Source: Lachnospiraceae bacterium (lineage in GTDB: Bacteria > Bacillota > Clostridia > Lachnospirales > Lachnospiraceae). From it: DNA of 64,000 bases. Below, piece after piece: positions 23,976 through 32,250 of this stretch. Where the stretch lies: the NCBI GenBank assembly GCA_910574195.1, contig CAJTBF010000001.1:1-64000 (forward strand), given 5' to 3'. The position numbers and the translations under genes are program-made. Within the stretch, counting starts at the first letter, position 1. Each line of letters begins with the position of its first letter. The notes under the pieces were generated by a model. It saw nothing but the letters and a program-made list of their open reading frames with translations. It was not told the DNA's origin and did no database searches.

Positions 23976-25049
23976 ATGGCAGGTTTTACTTCCAATACCA
24001 AAACATATCATGAACAACTTTCTATTGATTATACTTTGCGGCTTCGTGAGATTTTAAAGACGCTGCCTCCTTTTGCCAGGGACTATTTTCGCGCTATGGA
24101 ACCACAGACTTCCGCAAAGACACGAATTTCTTATGCGTACGATATCCGTGTATTCTTTCATTTTCTGATGGAAAATAATCCTGTGTACCGGAATTATTCC
24201 ATGAGTCAGTTTACCGTGCAGGATCTGGAACGCATCGAACCTGTGGATATTGAGGAATACCAGGAATATTTAAAGGTTTATCAGAATCCGGAGGAAAAAC
24301 AGATTACAAACACAGAAAAAGGATTGTCCAGAAAGATGTCTGCGCTGCGCAGCTTTTATGGTTACTTTTTTAAACATCAGATTATAACAAAGAATCCAAC
24401 TTTGTTGGTGGATATGCCAAAACTGCATGATAAGGCGATTATTCGCCTTGATACAGATGAAGTGGCAACACTTTTGGATTATATTGAGCATGGAGGGGAT
24501 CATCTCAGTGGCCAACGCAAAGTATACTATGAAAAAACAAAGAACCGGGATCTGGCTATTATCACTCTGCTGCTGGGGACCGGAATCCGTGTCTCGGAGT
24601 GTGTCGGCCTGGATCTTTCGGATGTGGATTTTAAAAATAACGGAGTAAAAGTCACCCGAAAAGGCGGCAATGAGATGGTGGTTTATTTCGGAGAGGAAGT
24701 GGAGGATGCGTTGAAGATGTATCTTTATACCACACGGAAGACCACTACTCCCCTGCCCGGCCATGAAAATGCGCTCTTCCTCTCAACACAGCGCCGACGG
24801 ATGGGGGTACAGGCCGTTGAGAATATGGTGAAAAAATATGCCCGTGAAGTAACGCCTCACAAGAAAATTACACCTCATAAGCTGCGCAGCACGTATGGAA
24901 CGAATCTTTACAAAGAAACCGGCGATATTTATCTTGTTGCGGATGTTCTGGGCCATAAGGACGTGAATACCACAAGGAAGCATTATGCGGCCATTGATGA
25001 AAACCGCCGCCGTCTGGCTGCGGGTGCGGTAAAATTGCGGAATCCCTGA
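23976..25049 (+). CDS. Tyrosine recombinase (Xer-like)
   Basis: A 357-residue site-specific recombinase. The N-terminal SAM-like domain (about 40-145) is followed by the catalytic domain, with Arg in GTGIRVSECVGLDL, Lys in VTRKGGNE, HxxR in TPHKLRSTYGT, His in VLGHKDVNTT and the nucleophile Tyr in RKHYAAID. All catalytic residues are present. No attachment-site duplication or other prophage or integron genes are adjacent; it sits between lexA and a TtcA-like gene, an apparently stable position in Lachnospiraceae. A housekeeping role (Xer-type chromosome resolution or similar) is therefore more likely than element integration, but this is inference. Confidence 0.88.
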   Translation: MAGFTSNTKTYHEQLSIDYTLRLREILKTLPPFARDYFRAMEPQTSAKTRISYAYDIRVFFHFLMENNPVYRNYSMSQFTVQDLERIEPVDIEEYQEYLKVYQNPEEKQITNTEKGLSRKMSALRSFYGYFFKHQIITKNPTLLVDMPKLHDKAIIRLDTDEVATLLDYIEHGGDHLSGQRKVYYEKTKNRDLAIITLLLGTGIRVSECVGLDLSDVDFKNNGVKVTRKGGNEMVVYFGEEVEDALKMYLYTTRKTTTPLPGHENALFLSTQRRRMGVQAVENMVKKYAREVTPHKKITPHKLRSTYGTNLYKETGDIYLVADVLGHKDVNTTRKHYAAIDENRRRLAAGAVKLRNP

Positions 25050-25137
25050 AGAAAAATACATTTTATATTTTCCTGAAAAAACGGAATAAGAAAAAGTTCA
25101 GATATAAAAGAACGAACAGAAAGGATGGATAAACGAA

Positions 25138-25896
25138 TTGCAGTTACAACGTTTATACAGTTTTGCAAGAAAGGCAATTGATGAATATAAATTGATACAG
25201 GAAGGGGATCATATTGCCGTCGGTATTTCGGGAGGAAAGGACAGCCTTACCCTGTTGTATGCCCTTCAGGGACTGCGGCGCTTTTATCCGAAGCATTTTA
25301 CACTCAGTGCGGTTACAGTGGATCTTGGTTTTGAAGACTTCAATCTGACGCCGATTCAGGAACTGTGCAGGGAACTGTCGGTTCCTTACGAAATTGTGCG
25401 TTCAGATATTTACCATATATTGTTTGAAGTGCGGAAAGAACCCAATCCCTGTTCCTTATGCGCCAAAATGCGAAAAGGCGCTTTGAATGAAATTGTGAAA
25501 AAAATGGGATGCAACAAGGTCGCCTATGCACATCACATGGACGATATCATCGAGACGATGCTGCTGTCTCTGATTTTTGAAGGGAGATTTTACTCCTTTT
25601 CTCCCAAAACATATCTGGATCGGATGGATTTGACTGTCATCCGTCCGCTGATGTTTGTCAATGAGGCGGATATCATCGGTTTTCAGAATAAGTACGCTCT
25701 TCCGGTCGTGAAAGGCCGGTGTCCGGTCGACGGTCATACAAAACGTCAATATGCAAAAGAACTTGTGCAGAAGCTGAATCAGGAGAATCCAGGTGCAAAG
25801 GAACGGATGTTTCACGCTATATTAAACGGGGATCTCAAAGGATGGCCCGAACGGACGATATGCAGGAGTTCCGACAGGAAAAAACGCACGCTCTAA
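25138..25896 (+). CDS. TtcA-like tRNA thiolation ATPase
   Basis: A 252-residue PP-loop enzyme, started here at TTG 25138 because no in-frame ATG precedes the conserved MQLQRLYSFARKAIDEY N-terminus. The PP-loop SGGKDSLTLLY is near residues 30-40, CSLCAKMRKG supplies a CxxC pair, AYAHHMDDIIETM follows, and GRCPVDG gives a third cysteine for an iron-sulfur cluster. This is the TtcA-type pattern (2-thiocytidine-32 in tRNA). The family also contains enzymes with other sulfur targets, so the substrate is not certain. It ends at a bidirectional terminator. Confidence 0.85.
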   Translation: MQLQRLYSFARKAIDEYKLIQEGDHIAVGISGGKDSLTLLYALQGLRRFYPKHFTLSAVTVDLGFEDFNLTPIQELCRELSVPYEIVRSDIYHILFEVRKEPNPCSLCAKMRKGALNEIVKKMGCNKVAYAHHMDDIIETMLLSLIFEGRFYSFSPKTYLDRMDLTVIRPLMFVNEADIIGFQNKYALPVVKGRCPVDGHTKRQYAKELVQKLNQENPGAKERMFHAILNGDLKGWPERTICRSSDRKKRTL

Positions 25897-25901
25897 TAAA
25901 A

Positions 25902-25949
25902 ACAGGACGGCTACCCCTTTGAAGATCAAAAGGGAACGGTCGTCCTGTG
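25902..25949. terminator. Bidirectional terminator between ttcA-like and cytidylate-kinase-like genes
   Basis: ACAGGACG (25902-25909) pairs with CGTCCTGT (25942-25949), with an inner CCCTTTTG/CAAAAGGG stem; A- and T-rich flanks lie on both sides of this convergent pair. Confidence 0.85.
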
Positions 25950-25954
25950 TTATA

Positions 25955-26602
25955 TTAAATTTTTACTTGTCCGGAGGGAATACTTTCTTTTAAAGCGATA
26001 TATTGTTCGATGATTTTGGCAGTTCCCTCAATACCGAGTGCGGCACTGTTCAAACATAACTCATAACTTTCCGCATCGGACCATCGCTTATTTGTATAAT
26101 AATTGTAATAGCTTGCCCGCTTTTTATCTGTTTTGATAATCGTATCTTTTGCTTTGTTATCCGGCAGATCGTAAATTCGTGCAATTCGCCGGATTCGTGC
26201 ATCCAGATCTGCATGTATGAAAACGCTCAGTACATTGTCATAGGATTCTAACGCATAATCGGCGCATCTTCCTACTAAAATACAGGGCCCCTCATCCGCG
26301 ATCTTTTTGATGGCGTCAAATTGTGCAAGGAATACTTTATGATTGATTGGCATATCCGTATATGTATTCCCTGTATATCCCATGGAATACGTATCCATAA
26401 CCAGAGAATATAAAAAGCTGTTTGTCGGCTTCTCGTCATGTGTCTCAAAAATCTCTTCACAAATGCCGCTTTCTTTTGCCGCTCTTGCAAGCATCTCCTT
26501 GTCATATAGTTTGATTCCTAAATTATCTGCCAGTTTATATCCAATCTCCCGTCCGGCACTTCCGTATTGTCTGCCGATCGTAATGATTGTATTTGTTTTC
26601 AT
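25955..26602 (-). CDS. Cytidylate kinase-like family protein
   Basis: A 215-residue protein. The N-terminus ITIGRQYGSAGREIGYKLADNLG is the P-loop-like motif of the cytidylate_kin2 family, followed by YDKEMLARAAKESG and, mid-protein, CILVGRCADYAL and VFIHADLDARIRRIARIYDL. Family members resemble nucleoside monophosphate kinases, but their substrates are not established, and canonical cmk normally lies elsewhere. Its own promoter is visible upstream. It is not obviously co-transcribed with the rluD group. Confidence 0.85.
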   Translation of the reverse strand: MKTNTIITIGRQYGSAGREIGYKLADNLGIKLYDKEMLARAAKESGICEEIFETHDEKPTNSFLYSLVMDTYSMGYTGNTYTDMPINHKVFLAQFDAIKKIADEGPCILVGRCADYALESYDNVLSVFIHADLDARIRRIARIYDLPDNKAKDTIIKTDKKRASYYNYYTNKRWSDAESYELCLNSAALGIEGTAKIIEQYIALKESIPSGQVKI

Positions 26603-26646
26603 ATTGGCTGTTCCCTCCTTTACGCTGCAAAGACAATCTTTTATTT

Positions 26647-26675
26647 ATTATATCTGAATTCTATGAATTTTACAA
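26647..26675 (-). promoter_or_regulatory. Promoter of the cytidylate-kinase-like gene
   Basis: Minus strand: -35 TTGTAA (26675-26670), 17-base spacer, -10 TATAAT (26652-26647), followed by AAAGGAGGGA before the start codon. Confidence 0.7.
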
Positions 26676-26692
26676 CAATTCAACGAAATTTT

Positions 26693-27748
26693 TCAACCGC
26701 GAAATTTTTCAAGCAGTTTTTGAAAATATGCGGGGATGGGGGCGACGAATTCCATGTATTTTCCGGTTCTTGGATGAATAAACCCTAATACTTTTGCATG
26801 GAGTGTCTGTCCATCAAGCGGAAAAGGCGTTCTGGAAGGCCCGTATACTGTATCTCCCAGAAGTGGATGGCCGATACTGGCCATATGTACCCGAATCTGA
26901 TGTGTCCGCCCGGTTTCCAGTTCACATTCCACATAAGTGTATTCATTTCCTTTGGAATTTTCCAGGCGTTCCAATACCGTATAGTGCGTAACTGCCCTTT
27001 TTGCGTGGACCGCTTTTGTACTCATTTTTTTCCGCTCCACAGGATGACGCCCAATGGGAACGCAAATGGTGCCCTTTTCCGCCGCAAGGCGGCCATGTAC
27101 AATGGCATGATATTTTCGGGTGATGGAATGCGCTTTTAATTGTTCCGCAAGAGACTGGTGAGCCAAATCATTCTTGCAGACCACAAGAGAACCGGTGGTA
27201 TCTCTGTCGATCCGATGTACAATGCCCGGCCGCATGACTCCATTGATCCCGGACAGATTTTCCCCGCAATGGTACAGCACTGCATTTACCAGCGTATGTG
27301 TATAATGACCGGGAGCCGGGTGGACTACCATTCCTTTTGGCTTATTAACAACCAGCAGTTCTTCATCTTCATATAGAATATCCAAAGGGATATTTTCCGG
27401 GAGGATATCCGGCGGGACCGGTTCTGGAAGAGATAGTTTTATACAATCATGCAGACAGAGTTTATAATTGGGTTTTACGGGCTTCTGATTGACCGTCACC
27501 AGCCCGTCCTTCAACAACTTCTGAATATGAGAACGGGAAATTTTCGGAAACCTGGATGACAGAAATTTGTCAATCCGCTCCGCAACATTCTCTTCATTTT
27601 GTATTTGAAAATGTTCCACCTGTTCCGTAAGAGTCTCTGTCTCCACAATATTCTCCCTCTGTTCCGTAAGAGTCTCTGCCTCCACGATACTCTCCTTCTG
27701 TTTTGCATGGCCCTGTCTTATGGAACATGAGTAGTTCCGTAAGTGCAT
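26693..27748 (-). CDS. rluD: RluA/RluD-family 23S rRNA pseudouridine synthase
   Basis: A 351-residue frame. From about residue 47 it is a normal RluD: S4 domain (AERIDKFLSSRFPKISRSHIQKLLKDG), linker, then the catalytic domain with the Asp in GIVHRIDRDTTGSLVV and GRTHQIRVHMASIGHPLLGD. Residues 1-46 are unusual: they include two 13-residue repeats (about SIVEAETLTEQRE, then NIVETETLTEQVE) encoded by a 39-bp tandem repeat at 27621-27698. No internal ATG is available; a GTG at the S4 boundary has no convincing ribosome site, and ATG 27748 has only a weak one. The true start is therefore uncertain. Last gene of the sepF-lspA run. Confidence 0.88.
   Translation of the reverse strand: MHLRNYSCSIRQGHAKQKESIVEAETLTEQRENIVETETLTEQVEHFQIQNEENVAERIDKFLSSRFPKISRSHIQKLLKDGLVTVNQKPVKPNYKLCLHDCIKLSLPEPVPPDILPENIPLDILYEDEELLVVNKPKGMVVHPAPGHYTHTLVNAVLYHCGENLSGINGVMRPGIVHRIDRDTTGSLVVCKNDLAHQSLAEQLKAHSITRKYHAIVHGRLAAEKGTICVPIGRHPVERKKMSTKAVHAKRAVTHYTVLERLENSKGNEYTYVECELETGRTHQIRVHMASIGHPLLGDTVYGPSRTPFPLDGQTLHAKVLGFIHPRTGKYMEFVAPIPAYFQKLLEKFRG
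27621..27740. repeat. 39-bp tandem repeat inside the 5' end of rluD
   Basis: Two 39-base units start at 27621 and 27660 (TGTTCCGTAAGAGTCTCTG), differing at a few positions; a third begins at 27699 and diverges. GTTCCGTAAG appears again near 27734, where it pairs with CTTATGGAAC in a hairpin. Confidence 0.8.
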
Positions 27749-27775
27749 GATCCCATCATCTATCTCAAAATCAGT

Positions 27776-28315
27776 TTATGGGGTACTTCTTTTTTTCAGG
27801 GAAAAACACTCCAGTTCCTCATCCCTGTAAAAGAAAAGAATGACATACCCAAATAAAATACAGGCGATGACGACATAACAGTCCGCCACATTGAAGATCG
27901 GGAAATCAATCAGACTGAAATAAAAGAAATCCACCACATATTGAAAGCGGATCCGATCAATCATATTTCCAAAAGCTCCCGCACAGATCAATACGGCGCA
28001 AATCCGTAAAGGGTAATAACGTCTTCCCTGTGGGATTCTCACGTAAAAGAAACCTACACACAGAAACACAAGGACTGCACCGGCGATAAAAAACCACCGG
28101 CGATCCTGAAACAGCCCAAAAGCAGCGCCGCGGTTTTCCAGATATTGAAGTTCAAAGATCCCTGGGAGCAAAACAAATGCTTCCTGGGACTTCAGATGTA
28201 GTATGGCCAAATATTTTGTAATCTGGTCAAGCAATATAGCGATTGTACAAAAAAACAATGCCGGCAATCCCTGCACCAGATGATGTTTCCAATTTCTATC
28301 AGATCGATCCATCAT
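27776..28315 (-). CDS. lspA: Lipoprotein signal peptidase (signal peptidase II)
   Basis: A 179-residue membrane protease that cuts the signal peptide of lipidated prolipoproteins. ATG 28315 is chosen because AAAGGAAG precedes it; the longer TTG-started frame is less likely. Four hydrophobic segments and the catalytic Asp motifs GNMIDRIR and FNVADCYVV are present; LENRGAAFGLF is the conserved Asn/Gly loop. It lies 23 bases after ylmH and 27 bases before rluD; lspA-rluD adjacency is common in Firmicutes. Confidence 0.95.
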   Translation of the reverse strand: MMDRSDRNWKHHLVQGLPALFFCTIAILLDQITKYLAILHLKSQEAFVLLPGIFELQYLENRGAAFGLFQDRRWFFIAGAVLVFLCVGFFYVRIPQGRRYYPLRICAVLICAGAFGNMIDRIRFQYVVDFFYFSLIDFPIFNVADCYVVIACILFGYVILFFYRDEELECFSLKKRSTP

Positions 28316-28338
28316 AGCATTCTTCCTTTTCTCTTGTA

Positions 28339-29121
28339 TCAAATATATTTGTGAAGCAGTACATAGATCCGCTTCTTTTTTGTGACGGAAAGCGATTCTA
28401 TATAACGGAATTTTCCCATCTGACGCACGGAGATCAAATCCCCTTCTTTTACCTGATACCCGTTGGAACTGATCAGGCGACCGTTCACAAAGACTTTTCC
28501 TGTCTCAATCTGTCCGGTCAGTTTTGTTCTGGATGCGGAAAATGCAAGGGAAAGCAGCGCGTCCAGCCGGAGGGAGGGCACGGTTCCCCTGATTTCCTCA
28601 AGTCTTGGTCTGTATTCAAAATTCTGTAAAGGTTCTTCTAAGACCTGAACCGTCGTGTGACGCACTCTTGTCAACTCTTCTTTTAAAAAGTCTTTTAGTT
28701 TTGCACATACAAACAGAATCGCAGCTTTTCCGTCTGTCAGAATATCACCGGTTTTTCCGCGCTCCAGTCCCAAATTCAGAATGGCGCCCAGATAATCACG
28801 ATGCGTCAATTCTTCCGTATATTTCTGATGAAGGGGTGCGATACGAAGTACGGCAATCTCCGATGCGAAAATAGTATGGGAATGCAAAGAAAGAGCCTCA
28901 TCGGGCAAAAAAGCTGCCATCTGACGCTCTGCACAATCATAGCCTCCAAATGTAACATATCTTGCATACAGGGAATCTTTTTGTAAAGAATGTAGAATAT
29001 TCTGTTCGTTTAAATTCAAAAAATCAGTATAAATCGGAACACAACGATGAAAAGACTGTCTGGATAACTCAAGCAGTCTTTTTGCCAGTAATTCTTCTTC
29101 CTTTTTCCCGTCCGACTTCAT
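28339..29121 (-). CDS. ylmH: YlmH, S4-domain RNA-binding protein of the division cluster
   Basis: A 260-residue protein. ATG 29121 lies just after the sepF stop (2-base gap), so the two genes are coupled. The N-terminal part has YlmH segments (YVTFGGYDCAERQMAAFLP, LTHRDYLGAILNLGLERGKTGDI); the C-terminal S4 domain (about 185-245) includes LRLDALLSLAFSASRTKLTGQIETGKVFVNG. YlmH homologs sit in the ylm/sepF cluster of Firmicutes and have been linked to ribosome rescue and division. RNA binding is well supported; the exact role is not set by the sequence. Confidence 0.9.
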   Translation of the reverse strand: MKSDGKKEEELLAKRLLELSRQSFHRCVPIYTDFLNLNEQNILHSLQKDSLYARYVTFGGYDCAERQMAAFLPDEALSLHSHTIFASEIAVLRIAPLHQKYTEELTHRDYLGAILNLGLERGKTGDILTDGKAAILFVCAKLKDFLKEELTRVRHTTVQVLEEPLQNFEYRPRLEEIRGTVPSLRLDALLSLAFSASRTKLTGQIETGKVFVNGRLISSNGYQVKEGDLISVRQMGKFRYIESLSVTKKKRIYVLLHKYI

Positions 29122-29123
29122 AT

Positions 29124-29681
29124 TCAAAACCTGCCTCTTACAGTGGGCTGTTCCATGGAACTACTTAATAAATCCTGCAAATCACCGGAAATATCCACAT
29201 TCGTCGGTGTTACAAGGAAAATATAATTGGAAATTTTTTGTAGATTTCCACTGATTGCGAAGGTGGCGCCGGAAATAAAATCAATGATCCGCTGTGCAAT
29301 CTCCAGGTCCATTCCCTCCAGATTCAAAATGACGGTACGGCCGGCAAGGAGAGTCTCCGTAATCTCCCGGGAATCATCTACGGAAATCGGTTTTACTACA
29401 CAGACTTCCATATTGACATTGCCGCCTCTGCGGGAAACCGGCTGCCGCATGGGGGTTACTTTATTACTGACTGCAGTATTGCTCCGGCTCCGTTCTTCCT
29501 GCATGTCAAAATCGTTGTAATCATCTCTGCCGGACTTTTTTGTATTATTAAAGATGGAATGACGGGGACGTTCTTCATATTCTTCCTCATAGGAATCGTC
29601 GTCCTCATCATAATAATCATCATCGTAATCGTCGTCGTCGTTTAATTTCATGATATCTAAAAATTTATCAAAAATACCCAT
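29124..29681 (-). CDS. sepF: Cell division protein SepF
   Basis: A 185-residue FtsZ partner and membrane anchor. The N-terminal amphipathic helix (MGIFDKFLDIMKL) is followed by a very acidic linker (about 14-35, mostly Asp/Glu/Tyr) and the SepF core (about 95-180: VCVVKPISVDDSREITETLLAGRTVILNLEGMDLEIAQRIIDF). SepF replaces FtsA/ZipA functions in many Gram-positives. It overlaps ylmH closely and follows yggS, the normal ylm gene order. Confidence 0.94.
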   Translation of the reverse strand: MGIFDKFLDIMKLNDDDDYDDDYYDEDDDSYEEEYEERPRHSIFNNTKKSGRDDYNDFDMQEERSRSNTAVSNKVTPMRQPVSRRGGNVNMEVCVVKPISVDDSREITETLLAGRTVILNLEGMDLEIAQRIIDFISGATFAISGNLQKISNYIFLVTPTNVDISGDLQDLLSSSMEQPTVRGRF

Positions 29682-29744
29682 ATTTACACTCCTATCCTGT
29701 ATCCCTTATTTATTCCCGCGAAGCAACGAACCAAACAACTATGC

Positions 29745-29772
29745 CTGCATGGATATTTGACTCTCCATGCAG
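29745..29772 (-). terminator. Hairpin between yggS and sepF
   Basis: CTGCATGGA (29745-29753) and TCCATGCAG (29764-29772) make a perfect 9-bp stem with a 10-base loop, lying in the 101-base gap between two same-strand genes. No T-run follows on the minus strand, so it may be an attenuator or RNA-processing site rather than a full terminator. Confidence 0.4.
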
Positions 29773-29782
29773 CCGGGAGGAA

Positions 29783-30475
29783 TTATATTTTATAATCCCG
29801 TTTTCCAAAAATTCCGGTTCCGACACGGATCATAGTTGCGCCCTCTTCGATCGCAACTTCGTAATCATTTGTCATTCCCATCGAAAGTATATTTACCTTA
29901 ACATTATCAATGTTTTTTTGTGTTATGTCAACAGATAATTTATGTAAATTTGCAAATATTACACGGTTTTCTTCGGGATTTTCCACAAAAGGAGCAATTG
30001 TCATCAGACCACAGATGCGAATATGGGGAAAAATGGATATTTTTTTAATAAAAGGAAGCACTTCTTCCATTTTAATCCCGAATTTGCTTTCTTCTTCCGC
30101 TACATTTACTTCAATCAGAATTTTAGAAATCAAATTTCTTTTTGCGGCTTCTTTTTCGATGGTTTCCGCCAGTTTGATGGAATCGACCGAATGAATCAGT
30201 TCGGTCTTGTCCAGAATATATTTTACTTTATTTGTCTGCAGATGGCCGATCATATGCCAGTGGATATCTTTTGGGAGCGCTTCCTGCTTTTCGGTCAGTT
30301 CCTGCACCTTATTTTCCCCAAAAGTCCGGATTCCCAGTCCGTAGGCTTCCTCAATCATTTCTTTCGGTTTTGTTTTGCTGACTGCGATCAGCGTTACCTC
30401 TTCCCGGCGGCGTCCTGCGCGCGCACATGCCGCCTGAATCCGCGCTTCCACATCCTGTAATTGTTCTGCTAACAT
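29783..30475 (-). CDS. yggS: YggS/PROSC-family pyridoxal-phosphate homeostasis protein
   Basis: A 230-residue PLP-binding protein with a single alanine-racemase-like TIM barrel. ATG 30475 follows AAAGGAG. The PLP Lys is in LIAVSKTKPKEMI, with FGENKVQEL, HMIGHLQTNKVKYI, LIEVNVAEEESKFGI and LSMGMTNDYEVAIEEGATMIRVGTGIFG all typical. It helps balance free PLP. Lies 59 bases after the HlyD-like gene and before sepF. Confidence 0.94.
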   Translation of the reverse strand: MLAEQLQDVEARIQAACARAGRRREEVTLIAVSKTKPKEMIEEAYGLGIRTFGENKVQELTEKQEALPKDIHWHMIGHLQTNKVKYILDKTELIHSVDSIKLAETIEKEAAKRNLISKILIEVNVAEEESKFGIKMEEVLPFIKKISIFPHIRICGLMTIAPFVENPEENRVIFANLHKLSVDITQKNIDNVKVNILSMGMTNDYEVAIEEGATMIRVGTGIFGKRDYKI

Positions 30476-30534
30476 GATCTGCTCCTTTCTTTGTATCATT
30501 CTTGTTCCTGTATAGAAACCGGTATGGTATCTCT

Positions 30535-31911
30535 TTACTGAAAAACCACTTCCTCTTCTGTTACCATACTGCCGTCCAGTATAATATGATCGTAATTGGA
30601 AAGTCCGTAAGGGATCCCTTCTTTTACGATATAATAATCATCATTTTCGCACAGAATCGAAATCTGACGAAAAACGGCATATCCCTTGTTGATACAATAT
30701 ACACCTTTGAGTGTCTGCATCTCTTTCATTGTATATAATTCCAGGGAATCCGGATTTCGCAGAACCGTATTTTTTTCAAAATCTTTCGTTCGGAAACAGG
30801 CATTCCCTTCCTCTGTTACAGAGTAAATATCCGCTTCCTGATAAATAAAATCTCCTTCTTTTTTCATCAGGACCCCCTGCGAACCATTTCGACTGTCGGA
30901 AGTCACATATGTTTCCGGAACAATATAAAAATTTTTTTCAATTACGGCGCTTTTGGGAATTTTCAAACCGGTTTCGTCTTCCAGAATCAATTCGATATTC
31001 AGATAACGGTCCTGCGCATATCGAATCATGGAATGGTCGAAATCCAGTTTTCCATAATCAGTCCCGTCAATTTGTACAATGGAAAAGTCGGCGCCGACGG
31101 TTTCATTATCCTTATCAATCCGTGTTTTTATATAATGAATTTCTGACAGTTCTTCTGCCGCCTTTTGATCCAGATGAACATATACACTCCAATTTTCGCT
31201 GGTAATCAGCTTGTATATAGGATCCCCCGTTTGTACTTTTGTCTGGTCTTCCAGATGTGCCAACTGGAAACGGTCCCGTTCAAAATCGGAAGGCCGAATC
31301 TCTTCTTCTGTGAAGGACTCATACCCGTCTAAAGTCTGTACAAAAATACCGTCCTGCGGACTCTGGCAGACCTGTATGGAAGGATTTGCAGCCATCACCG
31401 CGTCCAACTGTGTCGTTTTGGAACGATTTACGGCGTCTTTTAGAACTTCCGAAGATTCGGTTTTGAGTCGGTAAACAGAAGAAAAATCCTGCACGTTAAA
31501 ATTCTCATTAAAATTCTGTACTTTCCTGTGCAGATTTTTCTGGGTATCCTCACTTAAAAGTACCTGCGTTTCTTCTTCGTCCGGGTTTATATCCAGCTTT
31601 TGCGGCGAAAGCACATAAAGATTACATCCTGCACGTATCTTACTGTTTTCACTTTGAAAATAGTGAATATATCCATCCGATTCTGCATACACAATGGATT
31701 CCTGTCTCAGAATGAGTCCGGTGTAAGAATTGTCTTTTACAATACTTCCCCTGCGAACTTCATAGGGCGTAATCTGTTTGGATGTGGCATAAGTAAATAT
31801 TGTAACAATCAGATACAGAAGAATGATCGTAAAAATAATGATCCCGATATTGGATTCCTGCCGGGTTTTATGGGAACGGATATTCGTGACTTTTTTTTCC
31901 TGTGTTGTCAA
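30535..31911 (-). CDS. HlyD-family-like membrane adaptor protein in the division cluster
   Basis: A 458-residue protein when started at TTG 31911, which has GGAGG nine bases upstream; the ATG-started longer frame (32055) overlaps the DUF378 gene and has no ribosome site. A single membrane segment (about 22-44, NIGIIIFTIILLYLIVTIF) is followed by an extracellular region: a barrel-sandwich-like start (ITPYEVRRGSIVKDNSYTGLILRQESIVYAESDGYIHYF), a central helical stretch and further beta-rich segments. This resembles HlyD/EmrA periplasmic adaptors, but no transporter gene is nearby. Its position before yggS and sepF suggests a link to envelope or division; function unknown. Confidence 0.7.
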   Translation of the reverse strand: MTTQEKKVTNIRSHKTRQESNIGIIIFTIILLYLIVTIFTYATSKQITPYEVRRGSIVKDNSYTGLILRQESIVYAESDGYIHYFQSENSKIRAGCNLYVLSPQKLDINPDEEETQVLLSEDTQKNLHRKVQNFNENFNVQDFSSVYRLKTESSEVLKDAVNRSKTTQLDAVMAANPSIQVCQSPQDGIFVQTLDGYESFTEEEIRPSDFERDRFQLAHLEDQTKVQTGDPIYKLITSENWSVYVHLDQKAAEELSEIHYIKTRIDKDNETVGADFSIVQIDGTDYGKLDFDHSMIRYAQDRYLNIELILEDETGLKIPKSAVIEKNFYIVPETYVTSDSRNGSQGVLMKKEGDFIYQEADIYSVTEEGNACFRTKDFEKNTVLRNPDSLELYTMKEMQTLKGVYCINKGYAVFRQISILCENDDYYIVKEGIPYGLSNYDHIILDGSMVTEEEVVFQ

Positions 31912-32003
31912 TGTTATATGCCTCCAGATAAAATCACCGATCTCATGTATATTTTCTTTTTTCCTGTGCATACTATCTGTATCGAAAAAAAGGAGGAAAT
32001 TAC

Positions 32004-32207
32004 ATGAAATGGTTCGATAACACGGCACTGACACTTGTAATCGTCGGCGCAGCAAACTGGCTTTTGGTCGGAATCTTCCGTTTTGACCTGGTTGCTTTTT
32101 TATTCGGAAATCTAAGCTGGTTTTCCAGAATTATTTATACAATTGTAGGCTTATGCGGACTTTATCTGATCAGCCTCTATGGGAGAATGCACAGCATATC
32201 TGATTGA
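32004..32207 (+). CDS. DUF378 small membrane protein
   Basis: A 67-residue protein with two hydrophobic segments (about 8-30, and 40-60), containing the DUF378 signature ALTLVIVGAANWLLVGIFRFDLVA. ATG 32004 follows AAAGGAGG. Divergent from the HlyD-like gene and followed by a strong terminator, so it is a single-gene unit. Function unknown. Confidence 0.9.
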   Translation: MKWFDNTALTLVIVGAANWLLVGIFRFDLVAFLFGNLSWFSRIIYTIVGLCGLYLISLYGRMHSISD

Positions 32208-32210
32208 TAC

Positions 32211-32250
32211 AAAGACCTCGTCTGGCAGAAAGACCAAACGAGGTCTTTTC
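32211..32250 (+). terminator. Terminator after the DUF378 gene
   Basis: AAAGACCTCGT (32211-32221) pairs perfectly with ACGAGGTCTTT (32238-32248), followed by TTC. It also covers the last two bases of the convergent carboxypeptidase gene and could serve both directions. Confidence 0.85.

Noticed and set aside
23976-25049. Integrase of a prophage or integrative element
   Set aside because: No attachment-site repeat, excisionase or phage genes nearby; flanked by core genes on both sides.
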